A stretch of DNA of 64,000 bases from Kappaphycus alvarezii (Eukaryota; Rhodophyta; Florideophyceae; Gigartinales; Solieriaceae): positions 248,001 to 312,000 of the forward strand of contig NADL03000625.1 of assembly GCA_002205965.3 (NCBI GenBank), read 5' to 3'. The notes under the pieces were generated by a model. The model saw nothing but the letters and a program-made list of their open reading frames with translations, was not told the origin of the DNA and searched no databases. Below are positions 8,985-22,330 of this stretch, piece by piece (positions within the stretch are counted from its first letter, which is position 1; every line of letters begins with the position of its first letter). A program made the translations under genes and the position numbers.

Positions 8985-9540
8985 AAACTTCCTACTACTC
9001 GGACTTGACTTGAAGTTGTCTGCCAACTTGGTTTACCTCCACAAGAGGAGGCAGTTTATTCAGCTTATATAGACTTTTTGGCTAACCCCAAAGTCTCAAA
9101 GAAACATACTAAGAACCATAAAATGCATCAAATGGAATCGTGTGAACAAGAAAAACTAACAGCAGATACTATCAGGATAAATATCTAGATTCTTTCCTTA
9201 ATATTTTAGTCCTCTAGATCAGAGCCAAACAGTTCCCCCAAAATATCAATTCCACACAATAACGCCCCATACATATCCGCGAACGGCTTAGAATTCTCCA
9301 TTGCCTCCTGAGGAATATGTAGACTACTGAGGATGCCTCCATCCGTTTCCAGAGTCGGGACCACCTGGTCCATATTTTCCGGCCCCTTCCCAACTATTCT
9401 AGAACTTTCAATGTCTCCCTCCCCCTCATCCTCCTTGTCCTCCTCTTCGCCCTTCACTCTGCACCCTGGCGCAAAGGCACCACGGCTATCTCGAAACTTG
9501 TAACAAAACGACACTATCGAATGAACCCCCGACCAGCAAC
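8985..9540 (-). pseudogene. Acidic-tract protein family, copy 1
   Basis: The minus-strand frame 9514-9206 contains an acidic run (EEEDKEDEGEGDIE) followed by DQVVPTLETDGGI, an aligned PFADMYG segment and the ending DILGELFGSDLED. The same pattern ends the minus-strand protein at 58132-57818. Nucleotide similarity also continues through about 200 bases of 3' flank (TTGAAGTTGTCTGCCAACTT on the plus strand at 9011 and 57616). The N-terminal basic part present in the other copy is not visible. Function is unknown; the composition (basic N-terminus, acidic middle) would suit a nuclear protein, which is inference. Confidence 0.6.
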
Positions 9541-9689
9541 TGTCCTCTGACGCAGAACTATCGATTTGGTTTTTTAATATTTGAAAGGTGCGGTTCGGTT
9601 ATACCTTTTGTTTATGCTAAGCATTTTCAGGATAATGGGTAGTGCTATTCGTGCGCCTAAAGGGCTTGCTCAAAGCCTTTCAGAACGCT

Positions 9690-10130
9690 TGATGCATTGG
9701 ACGTCACTGCTGCTGATGCCTCTCGGTTAAAACCGCCCGAACCGTCCCGTATGTCTCCATTGCCCTAACTGCCACTTTTCGCGCCTCATCAGTTAGCACT
9801 GCATAGGCGTCTGGGTGCGAGCTCCCGAAAGTGGATACATGGATGGGCATGAGTCTTCTTCTTGCGGAGGTCGCGATAAAAGATTAATATCTTCTATACT
9901 TTACAGCCTTGGTACGTTGGGAGATGTGAGCCGGTTAAAGGTGCGCACTCTCTTGGTGGATAGCGCGAGCGGGTTGAAATATGTGACATCGAAGAAATAC
10001 GTGCCTCCAGTGCTTTCTTTTTCCCTGGTGTCCAGTCTTCACTCCCGGGCATGGGAAACAGTAAGCCCATTCCTTCGCCCCTGGTAGCGCTATCGAAGCA
10101 TGAGAGGACTGCCTCCTTGCGTCTCTTACA
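9690..10130 (-). pseudogene. LINE-C C-terminal fragment, decayed second copy
   Basis: On the minus strand the DNA matches the LINE-C fragment at 2000-2270: TTCTTCGATGTCACATATTT corresponds to TTCTTCGACATCACCTTTGT. Later blocks include a CCCATCCATGTATCC segment and ACGCCTATGCAGTGCTAACT. Indels break the frame. Plus-strand open frames across it are shadows. Confidence 0.6.
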
Positions 10131-10168
10131 GGAATACTGTCTTTCAAGCCTCATGGGTTGCTTTCGTG

Positions 10169-10210
10169 AGTGCCTTTTGCGAGGGTTTTTTTGTTTGAGC
10201 AAAAGGCACT
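10169..10210. repeat. 12-bp inverted repeat
   Basis: AGTGCCTTTTGC at 10169-10180 and its exact complement at 10199-10210, 18 bases apart. Confidence 0.8.
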
Positions 10211-10311
10211 GATGCAGAACTAACATCACTACAAATGACTTAAGAAAAAATGCCGGAGCTTTGGAAAAATCGACCGAGATCGGGCTCGCTGCACGATCGA
10301 GAGAGACAGAA

Positions 10312-10375
10312 GGGTGGAAATTTGGGGTGTTTTTAATCCATGAAAGATGAGATCAGCTGTTCCCTGAGGGGTGTC
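10312..10375 (-). repeat. Family D-type retroposon 3' tail (minus strand)
   Basis: Read on the minus strand: CATCTTTCATGG, ATTAAAAACACCCC, AAATTTCC. This is the same order and spacing as the tail fixed at 52739-52791. No upstream family D coding sequence is seen. Confidence 0.55.
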
Positions 10376-10749
10376 GTGATATGGGTAAAAGCTTACAATA
10401 TAAAGGATTGGCGGGACTAGCGGCAGAAGGGTGCCATTTCTTCTTAAAATTCCAGATATGATTACCACTCTAACAAGCGAATGCCCTGTCATACGCATCT
10501 TACACTCTTTAAGTACCGCAAATAACTGCAGGAACGAGCAGTTGGACACATCCTGCGCATTTATCCACAAAGATTGCGAGCACGGTAACCTAGTAGTTTT
10601 GCAGCAACTACCGCGCTTCCACGGCACACTCACACTCAACTGCACGGGAGGAAAGCTATGAGGAACCTTTACTACCAACCACCCGCTGGATGTATCTACT
10701 TGGTCGCCTTGAAAACTTTCGCCTGTGGGTCAAGTACTGTACAAGCAGT

Positions 10750-10754
10750 AACAC
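10750..10754 (+). repeat. 5-bp target-site duplication (left of solo LTR)
   Basis: AACAC, repeated at 11213-11217. Confidence 0.8.
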
Positions 10755-11212
10755 TGTAACAATGTCTCTGTTACACCACTGTGTAATAGAGACTTGTTTG
10801 CTGTTGCTATTCCAATTCTCTATTACACAGTAGTGTAACAGAGAAAGTGCATCACTCTTGGAAGAATCTAGAAGCTGTGTGTAGCCGGGTAGCGGTTTTA
10901 TTGCTGACTATTCATTTTGTCTACAGTATTTTTTTTTTGACGTGGAGCCCCACTTCATCGTCTTGTTTATGTTCTAGATAGTACTGTTATTTAGTTACAG
11001 CTCTACTTTCTAGTTCTTTTTACTGAGCTGGCACAACTCTGAGAGTTTTTTTAGAAGAGCTGCCGTATTGTTTATAAAATGGGGGCTCATCTGGATTCTT
11101 GTGGGAATCCAGGTACACACCATACACCCTTTGCCCCCAACTTTCTGAAACCCACTAACACCGTCTCTACTGTTCCTTTAGCAGCGCCCCGGCTGCCTCC
11201 CTCTCTGTTTCA
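10755..11212 (+). mobile_element. Solo LTR of the gypsy chromovirus family
   Basis: It starts TGTAACAATG and ends CTCTGTTTCA, and aligns along its whole length with the two LTRs of the element at 43741-49941. Shared landmarks are the terminal stem-loop (10765-10844), the ACGTGGAGCCCCACTTCATCG block, a TATAAAA at about 11072 and the CCCCAACTTTCTGAAACCCA segment. No internal sequence is adjacent. With the same 5-bp duplication on both sides, it is the product of LTR-LTR recombination. At 458 bp it is longer than its relatives (420 and 425 bp) and more diverged. Confidence 0.9.
10765..10844. repeat. Stem-loop at LTR 5' end
   Basis: Arms 10765-10792 and 10817-10844 pair at 27 of 28 positions around a 24-base loop; the equivalent structure is present in both LTRs of the full element. 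Confidence 0.85.
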
Positions 11213-11217
11213 AACAC
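11213..11217 (+). repeat. 5-bp target-site duplication (right of solo LTR)
   Basis: AACAC, partner of 10750-10754. Confidence 0.8.
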
Positions 11218-11772
11218 AGGGAATCCTTCATTTTCAACAAGCAAGCACAATTCAGCCCAATTATACGATATGTTTATAAGGATATGTGGCTTAATCTCCA
11301 TTTCGCCAAGCAAGGACCTCGTAGAGGGACTACACCGCAAACTACAGCAGTACGGAATCCGCGGCCTAGAAGAATCGTTGCTCTATCTTAAGTGTAAAAT
11401 CACATCCCTCCTCGACGGATCCATTCAAACATGTTCCGTATGATCACAACCATATCCCGAAAACACAAACTGCACAACTGCAACCAAAAACCACCCCTCT
11501 ACCAAAAATGTACATCAGCTTTACTTCATGACTTATAAAGGACTCTACCCTGACCCTCCACATCAGACCAATGGGCCAACTTAAGACTCTCCCCCCGCTG
11601 ACAGGGCACATACATTTCGGGAGAAAATGGTAGGAGAAATATGACAAATCCATGCTCTCCCAGCCCTGACATACCGTTACACAAGCGGCCATAAAATTAA
11701 TGTAGAGATACATCAAAACTGCATCAAATAACTGCACCCGGAAACAACTCCCGGCAAAACTCAAAGGGACAC

Positions 11773-12384
11773 TGTGAAAATTGAAAAAAAATTTAGAAGT
11801 ATTGGAAACTATATATATATTTTTCCATATCGAATAAATTGATGAAAAATGGTGCAAGAATATTTTATCAGAAGCCAACAGTTTCTATTTATTGTCGAAT
11901 CATCGGAAATAGTTTTATCTGTTTTTCACTGGCCCATATTATGTACCGTATTATATTTGAAGCTATTTTTATGTCTGTCAGTTGGATTATAAATTCTGCA
12001 GCTATAATTAATGGAATAATATTGCCAGTAAACTATTATTTGGACAGATACTCATCTGTATAATTATTCTATAATTATTATTGAGCATGAATTTGATCTA
12101 CAATTATTATTATACTGTTGGAAATATCTTTGTAGCTTTCTCCTCTGATCTGCGGTATAAATAGTCTTAGGGTGCTCGAAAATTTTAGCAAGCTTCGGGC
12201 CATCGAACTATCCCCGTCGATCAATAAACATTTGCTAGGGAAAAAATTCCCTCACCCAATCTTCACATATTCCTTAGATTTGGAATTCCTGATTAGTTTT
12301 TCTTTCCAGTTAAAATATTTGTTCTTCAACGAAACTAAAACTAGCAGTAATTATCAGCTATAAATTGTAAGTTTTATTTGCGCA
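11773..12384 (+). mobile_element. Family E LTR-like repeat, copy 1
   Basis: Starts TGTGAAAATTG and ends TTTGCGCA (TG...CA). It aligns over its length with the minus-strand copy at 59451-60013. A TATAAATA at 12156-12163 followed by AATAAA at 12223-12228 gives the promoter-then-polyadenylation layout of an LTR. Its flanks differ (GACAC and TCTAA), so it is not a simple solo LTR; it may adjoin a decayed internal region or have one rearranged side. The left flank CAAAGGGACAC could be a polypurine tract. No coding sequence is visible in it. Confidence 0.6.
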
Positions 12385-14250
12385 TCTAAATTTGTGGCTG
12401 AATCAGATGAATATAAATTCGAATATCTGATTCTTCAAATACTTTATTTACTACTGCAACCATTGATTGAAGATGAGTCTATAAATAAGCTCCAGAGACA
12501 AGTGGTGATGAAATAAATAGTTAATTAGTATTTACCCTCATTGGTCTTTACGTTATGTATAAAATTACATAACTATCTGCATCACTGGGTTGTTAATGAA
12601 TAAAGAAAATACGTTTCTACTGGTTTATAAAAAGTTTGAAAACTGCATTTAATGGTAAAACTCAAATATGTTGTAGTTGTAGTTGACTTTTAAAAGAATA
12701 AAGTTTCCGTAAATCTATTTCAAAAAGAGTGTCACAAAAGCTTAAAAAAATAGAATATGGGGTTAAATATCTAAGAACTATCTCGAGCATAATGATATTT
12801 TTGTCTAAAAGTAAAAAATAAATAAACCTGAGACCATAACTATCGGCTTAATTCTTCTAGAACCGTCATAAATTATAAAAATGTTTATGTTCTTTATGTA
12901 TATAAATCTCAGCGCAAGAAAGAGGTCAGAAGTTTTCCTATTAAACCTAAAAAAGATGTGTGGAAAAAACGCACAGAATAATTCACAAATGCCATATATT
13001 TTTTCCAATGATGCATAACACCTAATACTACGCTTAATACTAGTGATGTTGAATATTCCCAGAACAGGTAAAAGATAAAGAGTCTTATTGAATATTGGAT
13101 TGTACAATAATTTTTAATTCACTTTTTCTGCGAGAATTCTGATGTTATTGATAATATCATAACTATGTCTAGAATGTATTAAACCATCATTGTTCGGAAA
13201 ATCAAAGCTGTTTTGACAATTATATTTTCTCTTGAATATTCTCGAAAACTGTAGATTTGGGACTGGATCTAGTTGTGTGTCGAATTATCCTCGTTAATAT
13301 GCTATCTAGTAGATTAACGCTCTCAATCACAGACAAGGATGAATATTAAATATTTCAAAAAACAATGCGTTGTAAGTAGGTAATGGAAAATTGAATGAGG
13401 CACGTACTGTTTTCATGTATTTTTCCTTTATGATGGTAGTGCTTTGAAATAAATTAATTGAAGTGAAATGTGAAATTGAAATGAGAATTTAATTCATTTT
13501 CACTTGAGAATAAAGAAGGACAGTCAGAGGAACATCATCAAAACTATGAAAATTTTAAAAAGCAAGCGAAATGAATTTTTTAGCATTACAGTTTTTCTGG
13601 AGAGCGTAGATACTATCTGACTTATCATACCAAATCGCGGTAGTGTTAAAATTTATTTCGTGGTTCTTTTTAGAACCGAGGAAAAAACAAGTAGAATCCA
13701 AATACATTCTATACCGATTCATTAAATCATGAGATGGACATCAACCAAACATACGCATATATATTTACAGAGTTTAATATGAGGTTATATTGGCAGAGTG
13801 TAAGCTCTTGGAGTAAATGAAATCCATAAAAGGTATTGACAAATATACATTGACTGAAATTAAACAAGGACAGGCAGAGCTAGTCTAGTGAATTTATGCG
13901 ATGAAGATATAGCTCCACGGAATTTTTCGTCATGTCTGGAGTAGATAATGCTAATTTACCCATATGGCTTAAAATTTTCTGGATTCAAGAGAACTAAGAG
14001 AATTTCTCGTCAAATTGTTGAGTCAAAATGTACACAGAAACTTGTCAAGAAACTGCTTAGTATTTTACGTAGAAGTACATTCCTAAAACATTAAATAACT
14101 ATGATACCTGTATAAAAAATAGCGCGGGCTGTTGCCATCAGAGTGTCCAAGCAACAATGAGGGTCGAATGTTTATGCACACTAACCGGCTCCCCTTTCAG
14201 GAGATTCTAAGTAGTGGCTGCTATCGGGCATCTTAGGTTATAGCATTTCA
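12385..14250. other. AT-rich stretch with no recognised gene
   Basis: Strongly AT-rich. Open frames are short and have amino-acid content typical of random AT DNA. I see no protein motif, tandem array or strong inverted repeat. Confidence 0.6.
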
Positions 14251-17200
14251 TTTTTCTAGACGCACGAAAATAGCCGATCATAATCTTTGACTTTGCCGAA
14301 AAGTACGGCATATGGTTCCAAGAGGCAGATTTTGAGATCTTTTGTGGCGATTAGAACCGGAGAGGTTACTGGAAAACCAAGGACTTGGGGTGGTAGTTTA
14401 CAGCACGCAGTCAAGACATCTTTCTGCGTGGACTGAAAATATGATGAAATGGGCAGAAATGATAGAAAGTAAGTCGCTGTCGGACACATCGGTGTCCAGA
14501 GGACCAAACAGAGAGGTAATCTATTTTTAATGCATTTGGAGAAGGCTCTGGTAGACTATTTCTTAGTTGCAGAGGAAATCAGCAAGCCAGTAGGATGCTT
14601 GGTACAGATAAACAAGAATTATTTTCCTCGATCATATACTTTAGAAATGGCCCGACAAGTTCGATTAAGTGGGTTCTGAACCTTTTTGGGATATTCTTTT
14701 AATTTATTCCGCTACGGAGTCAGGGACCTAGCCTTTCAGCACTATTCATAACTTTAATTGTATTCTTGAATATGTTATTAATCAAAATGTCACCAAAATC
14801 GGCCGATAACGAATTTTTTCCCCGTGTTTCCATAAAAAATTTTGTCATAAAAAGGTGTAAGTATATCCAGCCTTTCCTCGATTGTCAGTTTCTCGCTGAG
14901 ACCATTCTTTGATTGTTTCAGAAGTTTTCCTTCGCAAACCATAAATTTTCTGCAGTAAGTCTTTTCAAACGACGCTTCGCGTTGTCTTGACCTCGATTTT
15001 CAGGCCTTTGAATGATTTGAGAGACGTCGAAAAATCATACTTCCATCACAAATTTTTAGGTGGAATCAAATGAATTAAATTCTTCAGCTAGATTTACTTC
15101 ATGGATATTCAGAATGTCTAGGGTAATGACGTACCACACCCCAAGAAGTATTTAGCAGCGCTTTTTCTTGTACCATTTTCGTAGTCAAAGTGTATTTTTT
15201 TTCTAGGAACTGGTGTCAGTACCGGAACCATTCAGGATAGTCCATCTTTTGAGACCATACTGAAGGCTTTGATGATATTTTACTACCTTGAATGGTTTTG
15301 TCGAAAAACTGTTCCTCCTGAACTTCGTCAACACAAAAAAAATCGCAAACAGTTTCCTATTACACGCAAACTGGTTTCTTTGTTCATATGTCAACGATTG
15401 AATCGCTTATTACAGTATTTAATCTCTTCATCTTCTTTTTTTATCAGTACTTCCCTAATAGCGACTCTAAAGACTTTCGCGTCGAAGATAAATGGAGAAT
15501 CGACGTCAATAAATTGCCGAGAAGGCAAAGAATTGCGCTCATCCTTCAATTTCTCAGACGAATGCTCTATATCTTCAGTCCGAGTAATTTTTTCATGAGG
15601 AAGCCTTGTGAGGAGCGACATTACCACCTGTAAAATCTCTGATGCAGATACAATAAAAATTAGCCATTTAAAGGAAGATTAGAATCTCTGTAGTGTTCTT
15701 TGAAATATCTGTCTCCTCTGTCTCCTTTATAGCACTCTGGTTCTCCTATTTGACAAAAAGTAAATGCTTAGCTACGAGATAGCTGATAATTTTGACATTT
15801 TACTCCGCGAAGACCCACTTGGTGATATTGAACTTTAGAGTGGACTTCTCGAAAGCTTAAAAGACGATGGGGAGGTGACGCATGTTCTTTATGGTCAATT
15901 TGAAGAAAAAAAGAAGCTTACCAGGCACAATTGAGAGAATAGTTTATCTTCCAGAATGTGGTGTCATTGGAACTTAGCTACTTACTTAATAATTCTGAAT
16001 GGCAGCACTGAGAACTTCAATATACCAAAGTGGCAGAAAAAGGCAGCCTTTTCTCTGAAATTTTTGACTATACGAGTATATCAATCACCTATTAAGAGAT
16101 TAATGGATATAATTATGGAGCGTCCTTTGGAGTCTTCGCCAATCTCCTCGATCTTGGGTAGCGACCAACTGTCGGCCCAGAGCAGACAGTCCAATGTAGT
16201 TTATTATTAACGTAAAAGTCTTCTATACTTATTTGCAATGCCTGAGACAAGAAAAGACCCATTTTTAGATTTTTTCTGGATGATTTCTGCGTTTCTCATG
16301 GTTCCGATCTCTTTACTAGCGATTTAATTGTGACGTGGAGAGAGTCTTCGAGTCTTATAGGAGATAAGACTCGCGACCTTGAGCTTGAGTCCATGAATTG
16401 TCGGAAATGATTCTAGTGTTGGACTATCGACTGTCCATGTCGCTATTCCGGTGTCACAGTGTGAAATGTTTATCTTCTAATAAGTTTCTCAGGGAAAATA
16501 GGCAGTCCAACTCTAAGCACCCCTTCTGTTTCGTCCATCTTATTTTTGCCCTTTTTTGCGGCGGCCTCGAACTTATCAGCTAGTTCTGTATTAGATCTCT
16601 AAGTGCTTCCGTTAGCAGTTCCTCAGATATCGAGAATTATTTCCCATTCTGAACCATTAACAAAATCAGGAACAGCGTAGTAGCTGAGGTTGAAGTTTTC
16701 GCTAGGGATTCAGATATCTTCACCCTTATCAATTCCTTCTCAGCAACTTCAGAAAAGATTTGGACGCACTCGTATCTTGCAAAGCGTTTGGACGCAAAAT
16801 CAAGAAACTAGGAAGCAATAAAGAGGAAAATGGCCAATTCTTTACGGAAATTTTGTCTAATTTGACCAACATACCCCCGAATGGGTGGGAAGCTTAAACA
16901 ATAGACCAAAAAAGAGGCAATTTCAACATTGAGGCAAGTACCTTGCATCTTTTTATATTTCGGTTACGATTAAAGGAAGCGATTAAGCGCTGCATAATTA
17001 ATGTTCAGCACAGATCTAGAATCCAGTATTGTCAGAACCAAAGTGCCATAAACAGCGAGGTTTACCAAAAGCAGCGAGCTTAGTGTCTTTTCGGCCTCTA
17101 CGGCTACTCAGAACACGGCCTTTTAACCAAAATAATTCTCATTTCGCACTTAACTACGTCTGAAACTCTTTGAAAAAGTTGACCAAATGAAAGTTCTTCG

Positions 17201-18350
17201 TTGGGATTTGTGACCTTAGCGACGGCTTCATTCTTCCCTACATACTCTTTCGAGTTTTTTGAATTGTTTTTACGGTTGTGGTTCCTCTCAAATTTTGTAA
17301 ACGGAACGGGGTAATCTCCGTATAAGAGGGGAAAGTTTCATGAGGCAAGATATCATAATATTCCCATTTTCTTTTTGGCAAGAATTTTTTCAGTATGGCA
17401 TGACTTTCAGCGGTTCTCTTCGTGGCGTTGAAAATTAGTTTAGCTACAGAGTCATTTTAAGATAAACTTTAAAGGAAAACTTCTAAGTGGTCCTCATTCT
17501 TAATTTAGTTTGTAATCATTATTTTGGGAAGCCGCGATCGTTCTTTTTACTGCAGCAGCCCCAACATTTCACCGTATAATAATCTCATGTACTTCAATAC
17601 ATTCATTGGTTTTTGTGTTGCGGGCTCTTCTCGAGGAAAAGTTGTTCCATGGCCCTGATTTGCGATGAAATAAGGGAAAAAGATAAGTTTTTTCTTTGGT
17701 CTATGGAAAAAGTCGTCAAAACTTCATCCATATCTCGCCACTACTGTCTGATAATACTATCCCGGTGGGAAAGGCCTTCCGCGGAAGCTTCTTCCATTCC
17801 CAAGATTTAGTGAGCATTAATAGGAACGAAACAAAAGTGTTGCCGTGGAACTTCATGAACTCTCCGTAAATATTTCTGAAACGAGCCTCTATTCGTGTAT
17901 TCATTGCCGCCTGGAGATTCACATATTTCGTTGTTCCAAGTATCATTATAAAATGCTGTAACTACTCATGTCGATGAGCAGCGGATTCGCAGAATCCTAA
18001 TCTTGTGGTACAATAGAAATAATTTACCTCGTAAAGCAGATCAGGTTCTTTTCGTGTTCCGGGTATTTCATCAATCTCAAGGCCAATTTTCAATTCTTGA
18101 CTGATGATATCTTTTGACACCTGCGCTTTGGTGAAAAGTTCGAAAATGTTCTCTTTACATTGCTTTAGAGCTTGAAATCTTCGATTAGCTCTTCTTGGTC
18201 TTCTAATTAATCTTAGCTGAACCAAGAATAGGGGCCATCGAGATGTCCGACCGGAAAAGAGCACTTCCCACAATAGACTTGATTCCCACAATAACATTTC
18301 TGTAAAAGAAGAAGAACTTCTTCAATTCGCTTTTCCCATCACATGGTACT
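14250..18350 (-). pseudogene. Very old Ty3/gypsy-type relic
   Basis: On the minus strand, pieces of a retroviral-type polyprotein appear in the expected order. EYVGKNEAVAKVTNPNEELSF (about 17165-17260) is gag-like. LTILDSRSVLNINYAALNRF (about 16985-17050) resembles a retropepsin around the active-site aspartate. KAAFFCHFGILKFSVLPF, VAKFQ.HHILEDKLFSQ.CLV and KVQYHQVGLRGVKCQNYQ (about 16057 down to 15790) match the palm of a gypsy reverse transcriptase (KTAF...G...F.VMPFG...A..FQ). Many stops and frameshifts separate them, and the YxDD motif is not identifiable. LTRs were not found. Exact limits are uncertain; confidence applies mainly to the RT core. Confidence 0.5.
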
Positions 18351-21300
18351 CGTTAGGCCCCGGAGGAATAGGTTGTCCACATAGAAAGAATGATTCTACC
18401 AAAAGGGGAAAATTTTTAAAAAATGCAAATGGTGACCAAATTTTATAAAATGAGTGTTGCATGCCTATCGCCTTGCAGCCTTCGCTACCACTCCTAATGA
18501 TTATTTTCGATATATCTCGGGTGTAGCAGACTTTTACGGAGCTACGCGTATCGAGGTTCGAGAAAAATTTGTAATAACTATAACTATGAAAATTACGAAA
18601 AATATGTAGAGTGCTTTAAGTAACTTAAGTAGAAAACACAAAAAGTCAAATGAGTAGCTCAACAGGATACATCATTATTAATTTCACCTACTATAAATGG
18701 CCGAAGTAAAGTCCTGGTTTCCAATCAAGTACTGAAGATGCGCCTCCGGTGTAAATTGAGAATGAAGTTAAATGCGATTGTTTCTTCTTGCACCCATCAA
18801 TCCCGTCGTGATCTACTTTCTCTTTGACTTCACACTCGTGCCGAGGGCAATCCGCTGGGATAGTACGGGTGTATGAGTTTGCTAAGAATGCTTAGGATTG
18901 GAGAAGGGCCGGGAAAGGGGTACTAGGGAGCATCGAACTCTATTATCTACGTTGTTGAACTTCTCTCTTTCCTCTAATTCCAGGTCTCGTTTAACATGAC
19001 TGTGTTAAGAGTGAATAATGTGCAGTACTGGACCTTATGGTGCGGTAGTAATCGTCGAAAACTAGCAGCGGGGATTGGCAAGCACCGTAACTCATGTGCA
19101 ATGTTTATTTATGTGTAAATATATTAGAAGCAAATTCGGCCTTTGTTTTCCAAATTTATTGGCCCTGAAGGGTCCCTTTTTTTTCTCTCCCCATATTGGA
19201 CACTACTGCATTGTACGATACGACAGTTGCATTCCAGTAGTTCTGGAGTCTACCGAGGCTAATACTGCTACGTACTGTACCGTATGTACTATACTGTACA
19301 GTACTGTACGTAACATCTGTACTATGTGGTATTGCCTGGAGACCACCTCTTATAGAATTTAATGCATCTAAAAGTACTGAAGAGTACATTTATGTACAGA
19401 ATTAACATTGTCCTGATCTTTAGTACTAAAATATTTAGGAAAGTCTTAGCCCAACCAGACTTTGTACTATACAGCGCCCCAATATCACAGTACGGTACAA
19501 AATGTAGCGCTACTCACAGAAAAGTGTGGAAAAATAGCGAAAAAACTATGATCATATGCTCGAGACCGAGCATCTATACACTTAGACCACTCGAACACTT
19601 TTCTAAAACCTACGATTTTTAATCCAGCGAGAGAACTTAATAACTTCGTTTAAAATTTAAAAATGATCAAGCCCCGACTTTAGTTGCCGCCCCTTGAAAT
19701 ATTCCCGAAAATCGCATAATGTTCGAAGTGAAGCGGATGATATGTAAAATTTTGCCTTTCGTTCATATCATATAGAAAAACTGGAAACAAAAATCCTTGC
19801 TTATAAAATCTAAACCGAAACATTGAGTTGTAACCAGGAGTTTTTGTCAAACCATGAGACAAAGAAAAGGGATCCACATTCGAGAATACACTAGACTACA
19901 CATGCTGCACCGGTAAAAATTGCCTCGATGAAAATAAAATATGTTTAACTAGAACCATAAAATCCTCAAAATGCTCAAAGAGACGTATCTATGGCTTCTG
20001 TTGTGATCTGACTCGTCGAAACATCGCTGCATACATTTAAGGCGTTGGTCCGAGGAGGCAGTTGTATTTTCTATAACCTCCATCTGCTACAAACATTTCA
20101 CCATTCAGTACCTGCCTTCGCAAATTTACCTTGAACCATTGAAACCAGGATGATTTTTGCGCAGATATGATCTGCTCACCCATACAAGGTCCCCACCCCA
20201 ATATTTACAGCGATTGAGTACCTGACCCCCTGTAAAATATAGCTTATATGTGTACCCACGAGTGTTTCATTCTCCGTGCTTATTAATAAGTCAATCAGTT
20301 CCCAAGGGAAGCATGGCGGCGAAATATCAGGATTCAGTTTACAATTTGAGCGCCACGCCGATTATGTAGAAAATTAGCTGCTTAATAAGTGATTTTCGGA
20401 AGTAGCTAAAAAGCAACTTACCAAATAAATTCCTGAAAAACAATCAGCCAGTGCCCATGATCACTTTCGAGATGATTTCACATCAGAATCCGTAAATACA
20501 CAAGTTTTAGATTCCGATTTTATCCTTTCAAAGAAATCATTTATACGAGAAGGTGAACTGGAACCATTTCTCGCTGCCCTCTTTTAGAGATGGGAAACCA
20601 CGATTTGTACTAAAACCAAAAGGTTGGTCCAAAGGAACATAAATCAGCTTGAAAATAAGATTAAGTAATATGTTTACTTGGCCTCTCTCCCATAGAGCGT
20701 ACACCAGGAGAAGCAAATATTGATAAGGAAGAAGGTGATGATGAAATAATTGAAAATTTGTTCGAATACTTGAAAAAGCATCGGCATCCATTTTATTGCA
20801 TTTCTTTGGCTGTTTTTTAATAATTTAAAGTAGAGAGTATAGTTTATACCAGCCTGTGAAAAAATCAGGCTCCAGAAATGTAGCAATTTGTAACGAAGCT
20901 AACGTGATAATGGCCATTCTTAGTTTTATTATCAAGAAATAAATACATGGAAATGGTAAACACGCCGCAGTGAGGTTTACAAGACCAACTACAACATTTT
21001 AGTGTGATGAATTGTACTGCACGCTTAAGTAACAAACTTTGCAGTACGGTATTTGCGGAACAACACTATGTTTTCGTACTGCGAAGAAATTTCTGTTTTT
21101 TGGACTCTCAGACGCCCGTCAGCTGTACGAAATGCAGCTAAGTCAACTATACAGTAAGAAATTTCGTAATAAGAAGCAGCATAAATACCGTCGGCGCCGA
21201 GAATAAAGGGTCACAAGAAAATATTACCTTGGTAATCCTGACGGTCTCCCACTGCGCAGTAAAGTATAGTGCGGTACTCTATCACAGTGATACCGTATCT

Positions 21301-22330
21301 AGAGCAGTCATTTAAACGAGAATACTGTACATATTTCTGTGCGGTAAAATCCCCTATCTATCATGAAGAATAAAATTCCTTTGTTTTCCTATGAATAAAT
21401 TTTTGTAGTATAGAGATATTTCCGCCCTTCTGGCCACATATTACTGACATGGCCTATTTTTGATATCTCCATATGGTTCTATTCGAGGGTTTATGAATTC
21501 TCATATGATACTTATGGATTTTTTTACAACTGTATCCAATTTTATGTCAGCAGCCAATTCTCTGCAATACATGATTAACAGTGTATCGAATGAAGGAAAG
21601 AAGGAGGAATATTTCACGCTTGGAAAACCATGATACTAAGGAGAGGATCAAGCACGGTATGCCCCAGCCTTTAATTTTCAAAATAATTATTAACAACCCC
21701 TATACCAATTCCTCTTTATTTCTCTTTTGATGAATCAAATGCTCTGTAAATTTCCCTTTTTCTTATTGCATTCAATAATTTCAATATATGCTAAAATATA
21801 AACAACGAGAGTGTCGTTAAGATTATTTTCAATGTAAGGAGGCAAGTTTTTGATTCCAGTTACAAAAAGCCTCGTGCATAAAAGGCACTTCAGGAGGAAA
21901 ACCAGGTAGTCCGATGTTGTCAGTGATGAGATTCTCACCGCATTCGCGAAGAAGGTAATCCAGGAACATTGAACTACCGAGTCTTCCGTCGCAAGAATAA
22001 CAGCAGAAATTAAATATTTTCTTTGACGAGTATTGATTCCCTTCGTACGATTTTTGGTTTCAATGAATGGCCATTATTTTGGCTACTTTCCAAAGTGACA
22101 GAAGAATTAGCACAGGAAGTGATATAGTGAGCACCAAATGACCTCAAGGCTATTTCAGATTCTCCAAAAAGGATGATAGACTTAGTCACTAATCAAAAGG
22201 ACATTTTGTAGCTTAAAATGGATTTGAAGCAGGAGGTTAGTCAGTAAAAGGTCCTGCGGACGCCTTATACTTAGAAGAAGAAGTCCCAGGAGTTGTAACG
22301 TAAAGAGGGTCTGCTAGCTGATCAGTATCC
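18351..22330. other. AT-rich stretch with no recognised gene
   Basis: Holds short open frames only. The single notable feature is 19260-19315, a run of overlapping GTACTGTAC-type palindromes (also seen at 4990, 24905, 42880 and 50310). No coding or structural signal that I can defend. Confidence 0.6.

Noticed and set aside
10229-10678. 149-codon minus-strand frame
   Set aside because: No recognisable motif, and it overlaps a retroposon tail on the same strand; codon content looks random.
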